64,000 nt of DNA from Rhineura floridana (lineage: Eukaryota > Chordata > Lepidosauria > Squamata > Rhineuridae): positions 134,366,738 to 134,430,737 of the forward strand of contig NC_084480.1 of the NCBI RefSeq assembly GCF_030035675.1, in the 5' to 3' direction. Within the stretch, counting starts at the first letter, position 1. The number at the start of each line of letters is the position of its first letter. The notes beneath the pieces were generated by a model. That model made no database searches. It was not told where the DNA came from and saw only the letters and a program-made list of their open reading frames with translations. Below, one piece after another: positions 1-10,375 of this stretch. A program made the position numbers and the translations under genes.

Positions 1-51
1 AGCCTACTACCAGTTATACCCAGGCCTATGACCTTAGTTCCTCCAGGGCCC

Positions 52-200
52 CACGCCACTTTAAAAAGTCACAGTTTCCCCAAAGAATCCTGGGAAGTGT
101 AGTTTGTTAAGGGTGCTGAGACTTGTTAGGAGGCTCATATTCCCCTCACAGAGCTACAGTTTCCAGATTGGTTTAACAGTAAATCACTCTTCCCAGTAGG
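52..200. mobile_element. Palindromic MITE, family E (partial)
   Basis: Carries the block with 'aaagaatcctgggaag' and 'gggtgctgaga', which recurs at 2064, 10828, 21168, 36505 and 40165. A weak inverted copy of the same block makes it palindromic. The ends are eroded and no target duplication is visible. It is most likely a non-autonomous DNA transposon related to the fuller copy at 10828-11125. Confidence 0.55.
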
Positions 201-784
201 GATACCAGATTTCCAGTTTTCAGCTGGAGACTCTGACATCTGGGGGCCTTCTCCGGTCTCCGGTCACCCCAAAATACCTGGATCTCTGGTTTTCCAGGCT
301 CCTGCCCAGCCACACATGTGTACTTCACGTATATGCCAAAGGGGAGCCATCCTTGCTCTCTGCTTGCTGGGAAGGGTCTGGGCAGGCTGCTGCCTCACCT
401 CCCTCCCTCCCACCTGCTTGTTTACATGCTCACTCACTCACTCAGCAACCAGCCGCTGTGGCCACATCCCTTCCTCCCTCTCTGGTCCCACCTTGCCGCC
501 GGGGACTCCCTCAAACAAGAAACAGTGCACAGCTGCAGCAGCAGGCGGAAGATCACCTGGGCAGCATGCATGCAGGCAGGTGGCTGTGCCATACAGGGCT
601 CACCCTGGGCAGCAGCAGCAGCAGGGCTGGAGGGTGGCAGCAGGCCATGCAGCCAGGGGGCGGTGGTGGCGGCCAGGTGACTGACAGGATGCGGCTGGGG
701 CTGGGCACGGGCAGGTGGCATCCCCCCTGCTCGCAAGCTGCTCTGCATTTGCAGCCTCTCGCTTTGCCTCACCTACGCCTGCTA

Positions 785-816
<32 letters not shown>

Positions 817-1137
817 CCAGCAAAAGAGCTGAGAATCAGAGTTTAAGTCTGGCTTGGTTTGCTTTACAACCGATTAATTTAAAACAATTATATGGACTAA
901 GCCTGCAATCCTTGCTTTGGCTCATTTAAACTACTCATTTAAACTTATTTGTACAGTTGATGTCGCATCTGTTTTGGCACTCAGATCACTGTTAAGTTAC
1001 CTAAAATATACTGTGTTTATTTTCATTTGTGTATGCAATTTGCATTTTGGGAAAAATGTGTTTCAGGTCTTTGTAGACACTCAAAAAGCTGGCTTTACCC
1101 TTACTACTGAAGCACTATTGGCATGAACCTGGATTAG
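201..1137. other. Unique, locally GC-rich stretch with an (AAAG)n run
   Basis: Positions 316-830 are GC-rich with CAG/CAGG runs, so three plus-strand frames and one minus-strand frame all stay open. No frame shows a recognisable domain. An (AAAG)n microsatellite lies at about 784-815. The rest is ordinary AT-rich DNA and no gene is supported. Confidence 0.5.
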
Positions 1138-1216
1138 GCTGCAATCCAATACATGTCTACTCAGAAGTAAGCTCCATTGGGTTCAATGGGACTTACTCCC
1201 AGGTAAGTGTGTATTG
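1138..1216 (+). repeat. Short dispersed repeat ('ctactcagaagtaag' block), left part
   Basis: An approximately 85-bp block recurs at 40629-40690 and, reverse complemented, at about 38885-38970. Here it is split by the SINE at 1217-1445 and resumes at 1446. Confidence 0.6.
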
Positions 1217-1445
1217 AGAGACAGTGTGGTGTAGTGGTTAAGGTGTTGGACTATGACCTGGGAGACCAGGGTTTGAATCTCCACACAGCGATGAAGCTCA
1301 CTGGGTGACCTTGGGCCAGTCTCTGCCTCTCAGCATCAGAGGAAGGCAATGGTAAACCCCCTCTGAATACCGCTTACCATGAAAACCCTATTCATAGGTT
1401 CGCCATAAGTAGGAATTGACTTGAAGGCAGTCCATTTCCATTTTC
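1217..1445 (+). mobile_element. tRNA-derived SINE with BovB-like tail (Sauria SINE type)
   Basis: The 229-bp element has a tRNA-like head: box A region 'gtggtgtagtggttaag' and box B-like 'gtttgaatctc'. The body reads 'aggaaggcaatggtaaac' and the tail 'cgccataagtaggaattgac', as in BovB LINE 3' ends. Perfect 12-bp direct repeats 'aagtgtgtattg' flank it at 1205-1216 and 1446-1457, fixing both ends. Its head is a transposition promoter, not a functional tRNA gene. Confidence 0.9.
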
Positions 1446-1457
1446 AAGTGTGTATTG

Positions 1458-2063
1458 GATTGTAGTTTAGTCATAAGCTTTGACTTCAGCTATTGAATCG
1501 TTTACATGTTCAAGGGGTGGGTCAAAGATTTAAATAGTCCCTAATCTCTGCCAGAAACTCCTCTCTTTTATCCCAGGCTAAGTAATAAGAGAGCTTTAAG
1601 TATTTCTTGATTGTTGTTTTTTAAAGTAGTTTTGTGTGTGCTCATTGTAGAAAGATCAGGTGTGTAGGTGTATAAATTCATTTTAAATTTTTGTAGGTTT
1701 GGTTCTGGTAAGTTTACCTCTGACAACCTTATATTCTTTTATTTCTATTTTTTAAAAAAAGTGTGTGTGTGTGTGTTTTAGACCTTCTGGATGGTTCTGA
1801 ATTGCAACTCCCCAGGATCAGAACCATACCTGGAAGTCCTAAGGCTCCCCATACCTGGTGTATTCCATCCATATTTTAATTTTAATTTTTTTGTTTTGTA
1901 CTGAGGTCCCATTTGTTAGCTTCCAGAGGAAACCAAGGCAGCTCACAACAAGAAGTAATGCAGATCCATACAATACATTTAAAGCACATCCAACTCACTA
2001 GGAGCCACCATATGACATCACTAGGGCCCGCCCCCATGACATCTCAGGTTTTGGGATGGTTCC
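1458..2063. other. Intergenic, (GT)n microsatellite
   Basis: AT-rich sequence with a (GT)n run at about 1760-1777. No coding or RNA gene is seen. Confidence 0.6.
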
Positions 2064-2236
2064 GACCTGGCAACCCTACTTCCCAGGGAACTCTGGGAAG
2101 TTAGCTCTGTGAGGGGAATAGAGGTCTCCTAACAACTCTCAGAACCCTTAACAAACTACACTACCCAGGATTCTTTGGGAGAAGCCATGACTTTTTAAAG
2201 TGTTATGATATTGCTTTAAATGTATAATGCAGATGG
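2064..2236. mobile_element. Palindromic MITE, family E
   Basis: Contains 'acccaggattctttggg', 'aaactaca' and the 'ctttaaatgtataatg' end. The opposite arm is 'ttcccagggaactctggg'. It is the same family as 52-200 in the other orientation. Confidence 0.6.
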
Positions 2237-2422
2237 GGGCCAACTCTAGCACTTTCAGGTGTCCTGATCCTCTCTGCTCTCATCAATGATTCTGCCCATT
2301 TCTCTCCTTGCTGCTTGTGCCTGGAATTCAAGCCTCTTTGTTTTGAATAATTAAGTCCGCATAGCCCAACTGAAATGAACCTGTGTTTAATGGCAATTAT
2401 TCTTTATTAACAATATTTCTTG

Positions 2423-2566
2423 CAGGAGTGGAGAACCTGTGGCTCTTCAGACGTTGCTAGACTCCAGCTTCCAACAGCCCCAGCCATCATGGCCCATAAC
2501 GGTCCAAGAACTGTACTGAAACTGTAGTTCAACAACATCTCAAGGACCACAGGTTCTCTGTCCCTG
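2423..2566. mobile_element. hAT-like palindromic MITE, family A
   Basis: Begins 'caggagtggagaacctgtgg' and ends 'acaggttctctgtccctg', so the ends are inverted. The central 'aactgtagttcaacaacatct' arm is typical of the family. The 8-bp flanks match at only 5 of 8 positions, so this copy is old. Confidence 0.7.
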
Positions 2567-3109
2567 ATTCATTAGAACATCTGTGACATGTATTTCATTT
2601 TTTTAAAAAAATGCTCAGCAGCAAAGAATCCTAAAATTAAATTCAAAATATAAAGGCCACATCCTAAAGCAATAGTTTATCAAAGCAGCAGCAAAACCAT
2701 TTTATAGCAGGATTAATAGAAGTTTTGTATCAAATGTCTGTCTGACTTCAAAGGCTTTTTGAAAGAACAGTCTTGACTAGCTTTCCAACAGACACCAGGG
2801 GGGGAGTGAGGAGAATACCCCTGGAGAGGTAATTCTGCAATGTTGGTATCACAACTAAAAAGACCCTATGCTATGCAGCCACCCACCATAAATGAGATGG
2901 AGTAAGTATGTGGACAGGACCTTTGAGGGATGTCTCAATAGGTTCATATACAAAGAAGGTAGTCTTTCAACTATGAAATATTTGCTCACATTTGTCTTCT
3001 ACTTCCACCATAACCGACAATGACAATGATGGATGATAATGATTTACTTAAATTTCACTTTAATAAAATTTCTATTGATTCTATTAATTTCTATTAATTC
3101 TATTATGGG

Positions 3110-4050
3110 TGTCTCACAAGCAAAACAGTGTTAAAAATAAAATATCTAAATTATTAAAATCAACAAAGAACAAAAGACGACAAAAAAAAACCCCATTACA
3201 ACTGAGACAGCAATTAAAAATCCTGGATGAAGAAAAAATATTCAGCTGGGGCCAAAAAGACCATAGAGAAGGCTCCTGCTGAGCATCTTCAGGGAGGTAC
3301 TTCCATAGCCGGGAATGACGGCTGAGAAGACCCTCTCTTTGAGAGTTACCCATCTCACTTAGAGAAACTTGAAGTAGGGCCTCTGTGAGCAGGTGCACTG
3401 CCACATTTTGCACCAGCTGCAGCTTCCGGACCAACCTCAAGGGTAGCCCCACATAGAGCACATTACAGTAATCCAACCAGTAGATAACAGTGGTCAGGCT
3501 ATCCCAGTACAGAAATGGCTGAAGCTGTCTTACCAGACGAAGCTGGTAAAAGACACTCCTAGCCACTGAGGTCACCTGGGCCTCTAGTGACAAGGATGGA
3601 TCCAGGAGCACCCCAGACTACGAACCTGCTCTTTCAGTGAGAGTATGACCCCATCCAAATAAAGCAAATGGCCAATTATCTGAACTTTGAAACCACCAAC
3701 CTATAGCGCCTCTGTCTTGCTAGGACTCAGACTAAGTTTAGTGGCCCTCATCCAGCCCACCACTGAGTCCAGGCACCAGTCAAGGGCTTGCATGGCCTCT
3801 CCCAATTCAGATGTTAAAGAGAAATTGTGCTGGGTATCATCAGCATACACCTTGCCCAAATCTCCTGATGACCCTCCCAAGGGCTTCATATCACTGTTAA
3901 ATAGCATGGAGGACAAGATGGTACCCTGCAGCACCCCACAGCACAACTGCCAGAGGGCTAAAAGACAATCACACAATGCTATTCTCTGAAAACGACCCTG
4001 GAAATAGGATCAGAACCACTGTAAAACAGTTGACCGCACCCTGGATTCTT
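3110..4050 (-). mobile_element. L2/CR1-group LINE, 3' part of ORF2, decayed
   Basis: On the minus strand, 3701-3976 encodes the reverse transcriptase core, including 'LWQLCCGVLQGTILSSMLFN' and a YADDTQ catalytic motif. Positions 3114-3611 encode the downstream part ('QLRLVRQLQPFLYWDSLTT', '[15 protein letters not shown]'). The two parts are in different frames, and a stretch is missing between LVQN and the final 'SRLWKYLPED' region. The 5' end is truncated. The closest relative here is the copy at 61264-62690. Confidence 0.85.
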
Positions 4051-4216
4051 AGAAACAATTGCACACACTAGATCAGAAGGGGCCCAGCTTTCTGACTTCA
4101 GTTTGCAACATGGAACATTTTGGCAGACCTATAAAAGAACCATGAATTTGGAAAGAGACAAAGCCAACACTCAGCAGCACGGTAACTCTGGTTCACCTAG
4201 GTGTACCATATTAGGA

Positions 4217-4347
4217 GTAGCAAACTTGGTGCCCTCCAGATGTTGTTGGATTACAATTCCCCATTATTCCAAACCATTTTCCACACTGACTGGGGCTGAT
4301 AGGAGTTGGGGTCCAGCAACATCTGGAGGGTACCACTTTGGTTACCA
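4217..4347. mobile_element. hAT-like palindromic MITE, family A variant
   Basis: Inverted arms 'ggtgccctccagatgttg' and 'caacatctggagggtacc'. The ends resemble 'caaacttgg'/'ccactttgg'. It is a subfamily with different termini from the copy at 4563. Confidence 0.7.
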
Positions 4348-4562
4348 GTGGACTAGATCTCTGTGCAGCGTAGTTTCTGATGAACCCACCCAAAACAGAA
4401 GGGGAGTGATAGTCTTGTTTTAATGAAAATATCTATACAGAAAATTCATAGAAATTGTTTATGCAAGATTCATAAAGCATCCCACAAGAGCTGTCCTCTG
4501 CTGTCCCTCAAAATAATTCTCTGGTGTGGCTTAAAATGTGTGAGTAGCACCACTTCCTAATA

Positions 4563-4700
4563 CAGCCTTTCCCAACTAGTGGGCCACCAGATGTTGTTGG
4601 ACCATGATTCCCATCTTTCCTGACCATTGGCAATGCTGGCTGAGGCTGATGGGAGTTGTAGTCCAACAACATCTGGAGGCCCACTAGTTGGAAAAGGCTG
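4563..4700. mobile_element. hAT-like palindromic MITE, family A, 138 bp with 8-bp TSD
   Basis: Starts 'cagcctttcccaactagtgg', ends 'ccactagttggaaaaggctg', and folds into a near-perfect hairpin. It is flanked by perfect 8-bp repeats 'tcctaata' at 4555-4562 and 4701-4708. An 8-bp target duplication with CAG...CTG ends is characteristic of the hAT superfamily. It has no coding capacity and must be moved in trans. Confidence 0.9.
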
Positions 4701-4890
4701 TCCTAATATGATAGCTAAATGATGAGGATCCTGTCAAAATTCTTTAGATCATGTTTGCCCCCTCTACATTGTTTCCTGTAATTGTTTAGGTAAGTTATGC
4801 AATGGTCTTTTGATTATCAGTGTTTTGCTTCAGATTAACACCAGATTTCTGTTATCATAAATTCAACTCATTTTTTTTCATATATATGAA

Positions 4891-4896
4891 TTTATT
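4891..4896 (-). promoter_or_regulatory. Poly(A) signal of the Topors-like gene
   Basis: On the minus strand AATAAA lies about 90 bases past the stop at 4986. A run of eight A follows at 4871-4878. The signal could serve a normal transcript, or the A-run could be the remnant of a retrocopy tail. Confidence 0.5.
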
Positions 4897-4985
4897 GGTT
4901 TGAGCATAACATGTGTAACCTCAATAAGAGAACAAATTAATAAGTTCCCTTGTTGGTTATTGGACTGATTTTCCTGATGTGCAAA

Positions 4986-6719
4986 TCAAGGTCTTCTGAT
5001 ACATGAAAAACATCCACCATCCCACTTGGTACCAGAACTGCTTGGGGCATCTTCTGCAGTAGATTGCAGTCCCATAGAGTTGGCCGTTTGTTCACCTTGC
5101 CATGGCATTTGACCAGTGTCATCCATTTCTCTTGTTTTCAGCTCTATGTGTTCAATAACCAAAATGTCTTCTGTTTGGGGCTGAAGCACCTCAATGACAA
5201 TGATCTCCTCTCCTTTGTGATGGATCAGCTTGGTACTAACTATGTCCTTTCGTTGTGATGGTGTCTGATCCAAGCTATCTGTCTCTTGCTCTTGAGATGG
5301 AACCTGCAAAGCATCAAACATTCGATTACTGCTAGCAATCTGGCCAACATCAGAGATAGCTGTACTTGCACTATGAATGCTACCAGTAAAGCTATGACTC
5401 CTTAAGGCCTTCTGCTCATTTACCATCTCTTCTTCTTCATCATCATCTACATTGTGTTGTGCACTCTCCATACTATTGGGGATGGACTCGCACAGCATCG
5501 GTGTACTCTCTTCTATCTCATTGTGGACACATTTGTATAATGGGCAATGTCTGTTGTGTGGACTTAAATGTGCATCAGCTTGGAAAAATACATGCATATT
5601 GTCTTCACTTCTTACGAGTGCCCCATCTGAAGATCCAAAAGGAAGAAAAAACTCATCCAGAGTCTGATCTGAACTGGAACTGGTTGCTCCTCCTATTTCG
5701 TCATCCCAAGTTCTTTCCTCATTACTTGTCATTGATTCTCTATCTTCTCCCTCATTCTCATCAGTCTCTTCCGTTTCCTCCTCCTCTTCTTCTTCTTCTG
5801 AAGATGATGTAGTAAATGATGAATAGGACAGGAACACATCATCATGTATAGGAAAAGGAATGTCATAACTGGCTCGCCAGTCATAAATCTTAATATTGAA
5901 AGGGGAGCAGGCAAAACTGATGAATTCATGCAAGAAATGATTGGTGTAATGGAGTAAATGAGGCTGCATAATGTCAGCAAAAGCTTGGCTGTCCATATCA
6001 TAGATGGTAATGTTATTCAAAATGATATGCTGTATGTTGTTGATCAAGGATGCATGTGTACCACATAGCACTCTCAGCTCACGTTTCAACCAGGGAACCA
6101 ACCTGTTAAGACGGACAGGGTTCCTGTGGAAAAAATCTGCTGATATATCTCTATAAAAGCCTCCACTTTGGACATTCCTGACACGCACTCCAGATCGATA
6201 AAGGTCCCTCCTGAACTTAATTGTAACCTGCTCTCGAATTTGCCCAAGGGTTATACCTCCTGGGTGAGATGACCTCCTTATCCCAAGCTGTCTCATCAGT
6301 TCATCAAGTGTTCTCATCCTATCATCAGAGAATCCTTCATACAAGATCCCATTGTCTGGCAGTGACTCGGATAGTTGAGCAATTGCTGACCTCTGTCCAC
6401 ACAGGCCAAAGGATGCATTTTCAAAGGGAATAATGTACTCTTCAAAATCAGTGTCAGATCTTATGGTGTGAAAGAAAGAGTTAAAATGCTGCTTACAGAG
6501 TGGACATTCTGCTTTCCTTTCTGACCACTCTAGGATGCAAACAAAACAGAATCTATGAAAGCAGGGGTTTAAGAAGGCAACATTCGTTATTCTTTCCAAG
6601 CAGATAGGGCACCTTGAGTCAGAAGGTCCATCTGTTGCTAGGGCAATGTTCTCATTTCCTGAGCCAGGCACGGATGAAAAGCTGTTATCAGAATTAAGCT
6701 CTTCATTGGATGATGCCAT
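4986..6719 (-). CDS. Topors-like E3 ubiquitin/SUMO ligase
   Basis: A 577-codon open frame clearly related to TOPORS, a nuclear RING ligase that acts on ubiquitin and SUMO targets. A C3HC4 RING lies at residues 37-75 (C37, C40, C53, H55, C58, C61, C72, C75). A Topors-specific block at about 160-280 includes 'FRRDLYRSGVRVRNVQSGG', 'LNRLVPWLKREL' and 'HFLHEFISFACSPFNI'. An acidic run follows at 307-327. Two SUMO-interaction-like cores, IIVIEV (506-511) and ILVIEH (519-524), sit near the C-terminus. Human TOPORS has about 1045 residues; the long Arg/Ser-rich half is absent here, so this is a shortened paralogue and not the orthologue. The start MASSNEEL aligns with the MASAAKEF start of TOPORS. 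The unbroken frame suggests selection for function. The Topors family assignment is very secure; expression and exact substrates are unknown. Confidence 0.9.
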   Translation of the reverse strand: MASSNEELNSDNSFSSVPGSGNENIALATDGPSDSRCPICLERITNVAFLNPCFHRFCFVCILEWSERKAECPLCKQHFNSFFHTIRSDTDFEEYIIPFENASFGLCGQRSAIAQLSESLPDNGILYEGFSDDRMRTLDELMRQLGIRRSSHPGGITLGQIREQVTIKFRRDLYRSGVRVRNVQSGGFYRDISADFFHRNPVRLNRLVPWLKRELRVLCGTHASLINNIQHIILNNITIYDMDSQAFADIMQPHLLHYTNHFLHEFISFACSPFNIKIYDWRASYDIPFPIHDDVFLSYSSFTTSSSEEEEEEEETEETDENEGEDRESMTSNEERTWDDEIGGATSSSSDQTLDEFFLPFGSSDGALVRSEDNMHVFFQADAHLSPHNRHCPLYKCVHNEIEESTPMLCESIPNSMESAQHNVDDDEEEEMVNEQKALRSHSFTGSIHSASTAISDVGQIASSNRMFDALQVPSQEQETDSLDQTPSQRKDIVSTKLIHHKGEEIIVIEVLQPQTEDILVIEHIELKTREMDDTGQMPWQGEQTANSMGLQSTAEDAPSSSGTKWDGGCFSCIRRP

Positions 6720-6720
6720 A

Positions 6721-6746
6721 CTCTGATGAATAAGAAAAAAGAGAGC
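6721..6746 (-). promoter_or_regulatory. Candidate 3' splice site just before the Topors-like ATG
   Basis: On the minus strand a pyrimidine tract 'ctctcttttttcttattc' is followed by 'atcag' and the ATG four bases later. This is a good acceptor consensus. It would join an upstream non-coding exon to the single coding exon. I cannot identify that first exon. Confidence 0.5.
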
Positions 6747-6889
6747 CCAGTCAATCTGAGTAAACTTGTTTCTTAATCAAAAATTGACAAATAAATAATT
6801 ATGGAAAATGTGCTATTTTCGTGATAACGTTGTTGGATTTAACAATAAAACATCTGAATTGAAACTCTTAGTTCATTCTGCCTAGCAGG

Positions 6890-7090
6890 CTGATCTCATA
6901 CAAATCTGTAGAGGAGACTCGTCCCTTCTGACTGAGACCAGATCGTCCCACACATTGCTAACATGTAAGCATGACCTTAAAACATATTTATTTGGCCAGG
7001 CTTTTGATGACTAACTGTATATTTGAGCAGTGAGAGCTTTTTGGTTGGCTGTTGTGTTATAAAGTTTATTGATTTTCTGTCATTTTAATT
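6890..7090 (+). mobile_element. L2/CR1-group LINE 3' end fragment
   Basis: 'gaccttaaaacatatttattt' followed by 'ggccaggcttttgatgac' resembles the end of ORF2 ('LK.YLF.QAF') in the other LINE copies, followed by an AT-rich 3' UTR. It is highly decayed. Confidence 0.4.
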
Positions 7091-7267
7091 ATTGTGTTAT
7101 AATATCTGTATTGAGTTTTAAGGAAGGTGCTCCTTTGAAGGGGAGTGCAATCCTCTCTAGACATGGAAATATCAGATTCAAGGGAAGCACCTTCCTCAGG
7201 GTGCAACTAGATGCAATGCAATGGGTTGCATCATGTGTTAAGCATTACGGAGGTCCACTTGTGAGCT

Positions 7268-7600
7268 CTACTCAAAGTGCTAGTACTCACTTTTAAATCC
7301 CTACATCCTGGGACCTAGCTACCTCAAGGAGTGCCTTCTGTGTCAACCCACCCACCTGGGCCCTTAGGTCACCTGCTGAGACCCTTCTCCCAGTGGCATC
7401 CCTTCAAAAGTGATGCCAACAAGGAAGAGGACCCATTCAGCAGTCCCCCCCCCAAACTATGGAAGACCCGCCCCAAGAAGACTCACCTGGCATCCACGCT
7501 CCTTGTTTTTGACCTCAAGCAAAGACCTTCCTATTCACCATGGCTTTTTAATTTACCGAAGTGGTTTTACATGCTGATTTATTTAAAGATACTATATATA
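7268..7600 (+). mobile_element. L2/CR1-group LINE, ORF2 C-terminal fragment
   Basis: Encodes pieces such as 'YLKE', 'PTHLGP', 'KLWKTRPKKTHLASTLLVF', equivalent to the last 100 residues of ORF2 in this LINE group, but with frame changes. The subfamily differs from the adjacent copy at 7676. Confidence 0.6.
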
Positions 7601-7675
7601 TCCATGTTTCAGGTTTCTAAAGTAGCTTGGAATCCTTTCAAATGAAAGTTGGGATAGGCATGTTTTAAGTAACCT

Positions 7676-8420
7676 CTAAATTGGACTACTGCAATGCACT
7701 CTACGTGGGGCTGCCTTTGAAGACGGTTCGGAAGCTACAGCTCGTGCAAAATGCAGCGGCCAGACTGTTAACAGGGACTCGGAGGTCCAAACATATAACA
7801 CTGATTCTGGCCTGCTTCCACTGGCTGCCTATATGCTTCCGGGCTCGATTCAAGGTGCTGGTTTTAACTTATAAAGCCTTACACGGCCTGGGACCACAGT
7901 ACCTGACGGAACGCCTCTCCCGATATGAACCTACCCGTACGCTGCGCTCAACATCAAAGGCCCTCCTACGGGGGCCTACTCAGAGAGAAGCCCGGAAGGT
8001 GACAATGAGAAAACGGGCTTTCTCAGTGGTGGCCCCCGAGTTATGCAATTCTCTCCCTGATGAGGTACGCCTGGCGCCAACATTGTTATCTTTTCGGCAC
8101 CAGGTAAAAACCTTCCTCTTCTCTCAGGCATTTTAACATTTTAATATTTAATATTTTTAACATTTTGATATTGATACCTTAACTTGTTAACATCTTAATA
8201 TTCAATCAATTTAATACTTTTTAACATTTAACATGTAGTATTGTGTTTTATAGTTGTTTATGTGTTTGATTAGGTTTAGTTTTTAACTTGTTTAATATAT
8301 GTTTTAATTGTATATTGGATGCTTATCTGTTATGAACCGCCCAGAGAGCTTCGGCTATGGGGCGGGATATAAATTCAATTAAAAATAAATAAAGAAAGAA
8401 AGAAAGAAAGAAAGAAAGCA
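7676..8420 (+). mobile_element. L2/CR1-group LINE, 5'-truncated, with intact ORF2 end
   Basis: An open frame from 7681 to 8136 encodes 151 residues of the ORF2 C-terminus ('[20 protein letters not shown]' through '[13 protein letters not shown]'). The protein aligns well with residues 399-547 of the frame at 24237-25919. A 3' UTR of about 250 bases ends 'ggggcgggatataaattc' and then an (AAAT)/(AAAG) tail at 8386-8420. The copy is severely 5'-truncated but little decayed, so it is relatively recent. Confidence 0.85.
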
Positions 8421-10375
8421 AAATTAGAGATCCTGCTGGGTCACTAATGTTACTTAAAAGTTCTTCCAAATAAATGATAAGCAGAAGTGGCTCACTGGGT
8501 GGTGCAGAACCACTAAGCTAGATTCCTGGCAAGGTGACTCACTGCAGGAAGGAAAGACATTGGGGAGGTTGGTATGGTACAACGTGAATGCCCTGGCAGG
8601 GGTTCTAAATTGGCTCTCACAGTGCATTTGGACCATGCCGACCTCCCCTTCCCACCCACCAGCCAGGAAGTTAGTGTGGCAGCTCCGCCCCACCTAGCAC
8701 ACCACTTCTGATAAAAAGAACAATACTCAGATTCATCAGCCCTCCAAGTCTTGCCAAAGTTTAACTGGAAAGACGTCATATTGAGCAAAGGACCCATTCA
8801 TTTCACTTAGAAACCACCAGCAATAAATGGGATGTAATCTAGAAAAAGATAATGATCCTTAGTTTTTAGGTATAGCTTGTTTTGAGCATTCAAATCATTT
8901 CACAAAGATTATGTAAGAAATCCTTACAACGGTCAACAATTAATACTGTGGAAGTAGGAATGACCCACTTGGACATTCAAGGCTGAGGCAAGATTCACAC
9001 AAGGATTTTCTTCCCAGTTCACAGCTCTTAGCTACTTTATTCTACCAGTGCTCAGGACCATCTGACAGAGAGTTCACCAAGAGAAACAGAGCCAGGCAAC
9101 CCCAAAGAGCCTGCAAAAGTATTACCTAGAGATATTTGCTAAAATTTTGTTTCCTTCTTGTCTAGTATCTCTTTTTCACTCCACTCTGAGGTCGTCTCCA
9201 GCCTCCTTTTTTCCTCATGTCTCTGCCTTTCCCTTAAGGATCCATGTCTCTTGAACAGCCTTGGGATAAGCAACATTCTTACTGGGCATTTTGATGATGT
9301 CATAATCACAGACTCGAAAAGATCCAGCTCATAATGCTGCCTTTGCTGGTGGGTCTTACCTTTGAGAAGATGACATCAAGCTGCTATTCTATTTATGATA
9401 ACAAAGAGCTGGATCTAACAACATTACTAGTGTACTAAGGACATACAAAAGCTCCCTGATATTGTTTATTTTAATTGAGGTTTTAATTGGCATCTTTGCA
9501 TTTCTTAAGGTTAGGATCTGCCACCTCCTTTTGCACCTGGTACGTTTTTGCACCTGGTACGTTTGCACTAGACACCCAAGAGTCAAGTAAAACCTGACCT
9601 TAAGTTCCCTATCCAGTTTTGTACACAGCACTCATCTTTGCCACCTACACCCACTCCTAACTACCCACTTAAGTATCCCTCCAACCTGATTTAATATACA
9701 TAACTTTTGTTTGGGAAAAACCCTCCTCACTTGAAAGCAGAAAGTGAGCATGGAAATATTCTGTATGCATATTTGCAGTGGTTACATGAAGGCCTAATTC
9801 AGGTACATGCAAGAATTGCTGCCACTTGCATAACCTTATAGCTGAGAATTAATGAACTGCTGAAACAAATTGTCCGACAGCAATAGGAGAATCCTATAGG
9901 TGTCAGGATTCCTCTCTATTATATAGCCTTATTAAAGGCAGGCAGCACCTTATACCAATGACAAAATGACAACTATACTAATTATTCTGCAAATAACTCA
10001 ATCTAAATATATCAAGACATTCAAAAGTAAATATTAGAAGAACTAGTCATTTTGGTGTAATAGGATCTGCGCCAAGAACTTCAATGGGAAACAAGCAAAG
10101 TCAAACTCAAAAATGGTAGCGGGAAATGAACAGGACTAATTTAAAGTAATTTAGACTTTCCAATGAGATTGGTTCCTGATTCTGACAGTGATTTATGGCC
10201 CTTGCTACAGCTTATGGCCTCATCACACTTAAACTAATCATTCTTCCAATTTGCAGCATCCCCTTAATTCTTATGGGCTCCAGTCAGCCGTTTCCATGGT
10301 CTTAGCACAAAGGGGAAAATGTGTAATATAGTTTTCAGACTCATTTAGCATGTACCAGCTGCTTCTTCAAAATAA
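8421..10375. other. Unique intergenic stretch
   Basis: No gene or recognisable repeat. A 16-17-base unit containing 'gcacctggtacgtt' is duplicated in tandem at about 9533-9565. Frames at 8454-8797 and 9389-9631 have no recognisable domains. Confidence 0.5.

Noticed and set aside
316-832. Overlapping open frames in a GC-rich stretch, possible exon
   Set aside because: Three plus frames and one minus frame are open together because of base composition. The proteins are low complexity with no domain.
1217-1300. tRNA gene
   Set aside because: Box A and B are present but there is no complete cloverleaf. The sequence continues into a SINE body with target repeats. The same holds for 30129, 42515, 52234 and 59875.
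4937-5122. Alternative C-terminus for the Topors-like protein in another frame
   Set aside because: It only overlaps the real frame. The main frame ends normally at 4986 and no splice signal supports a switch.
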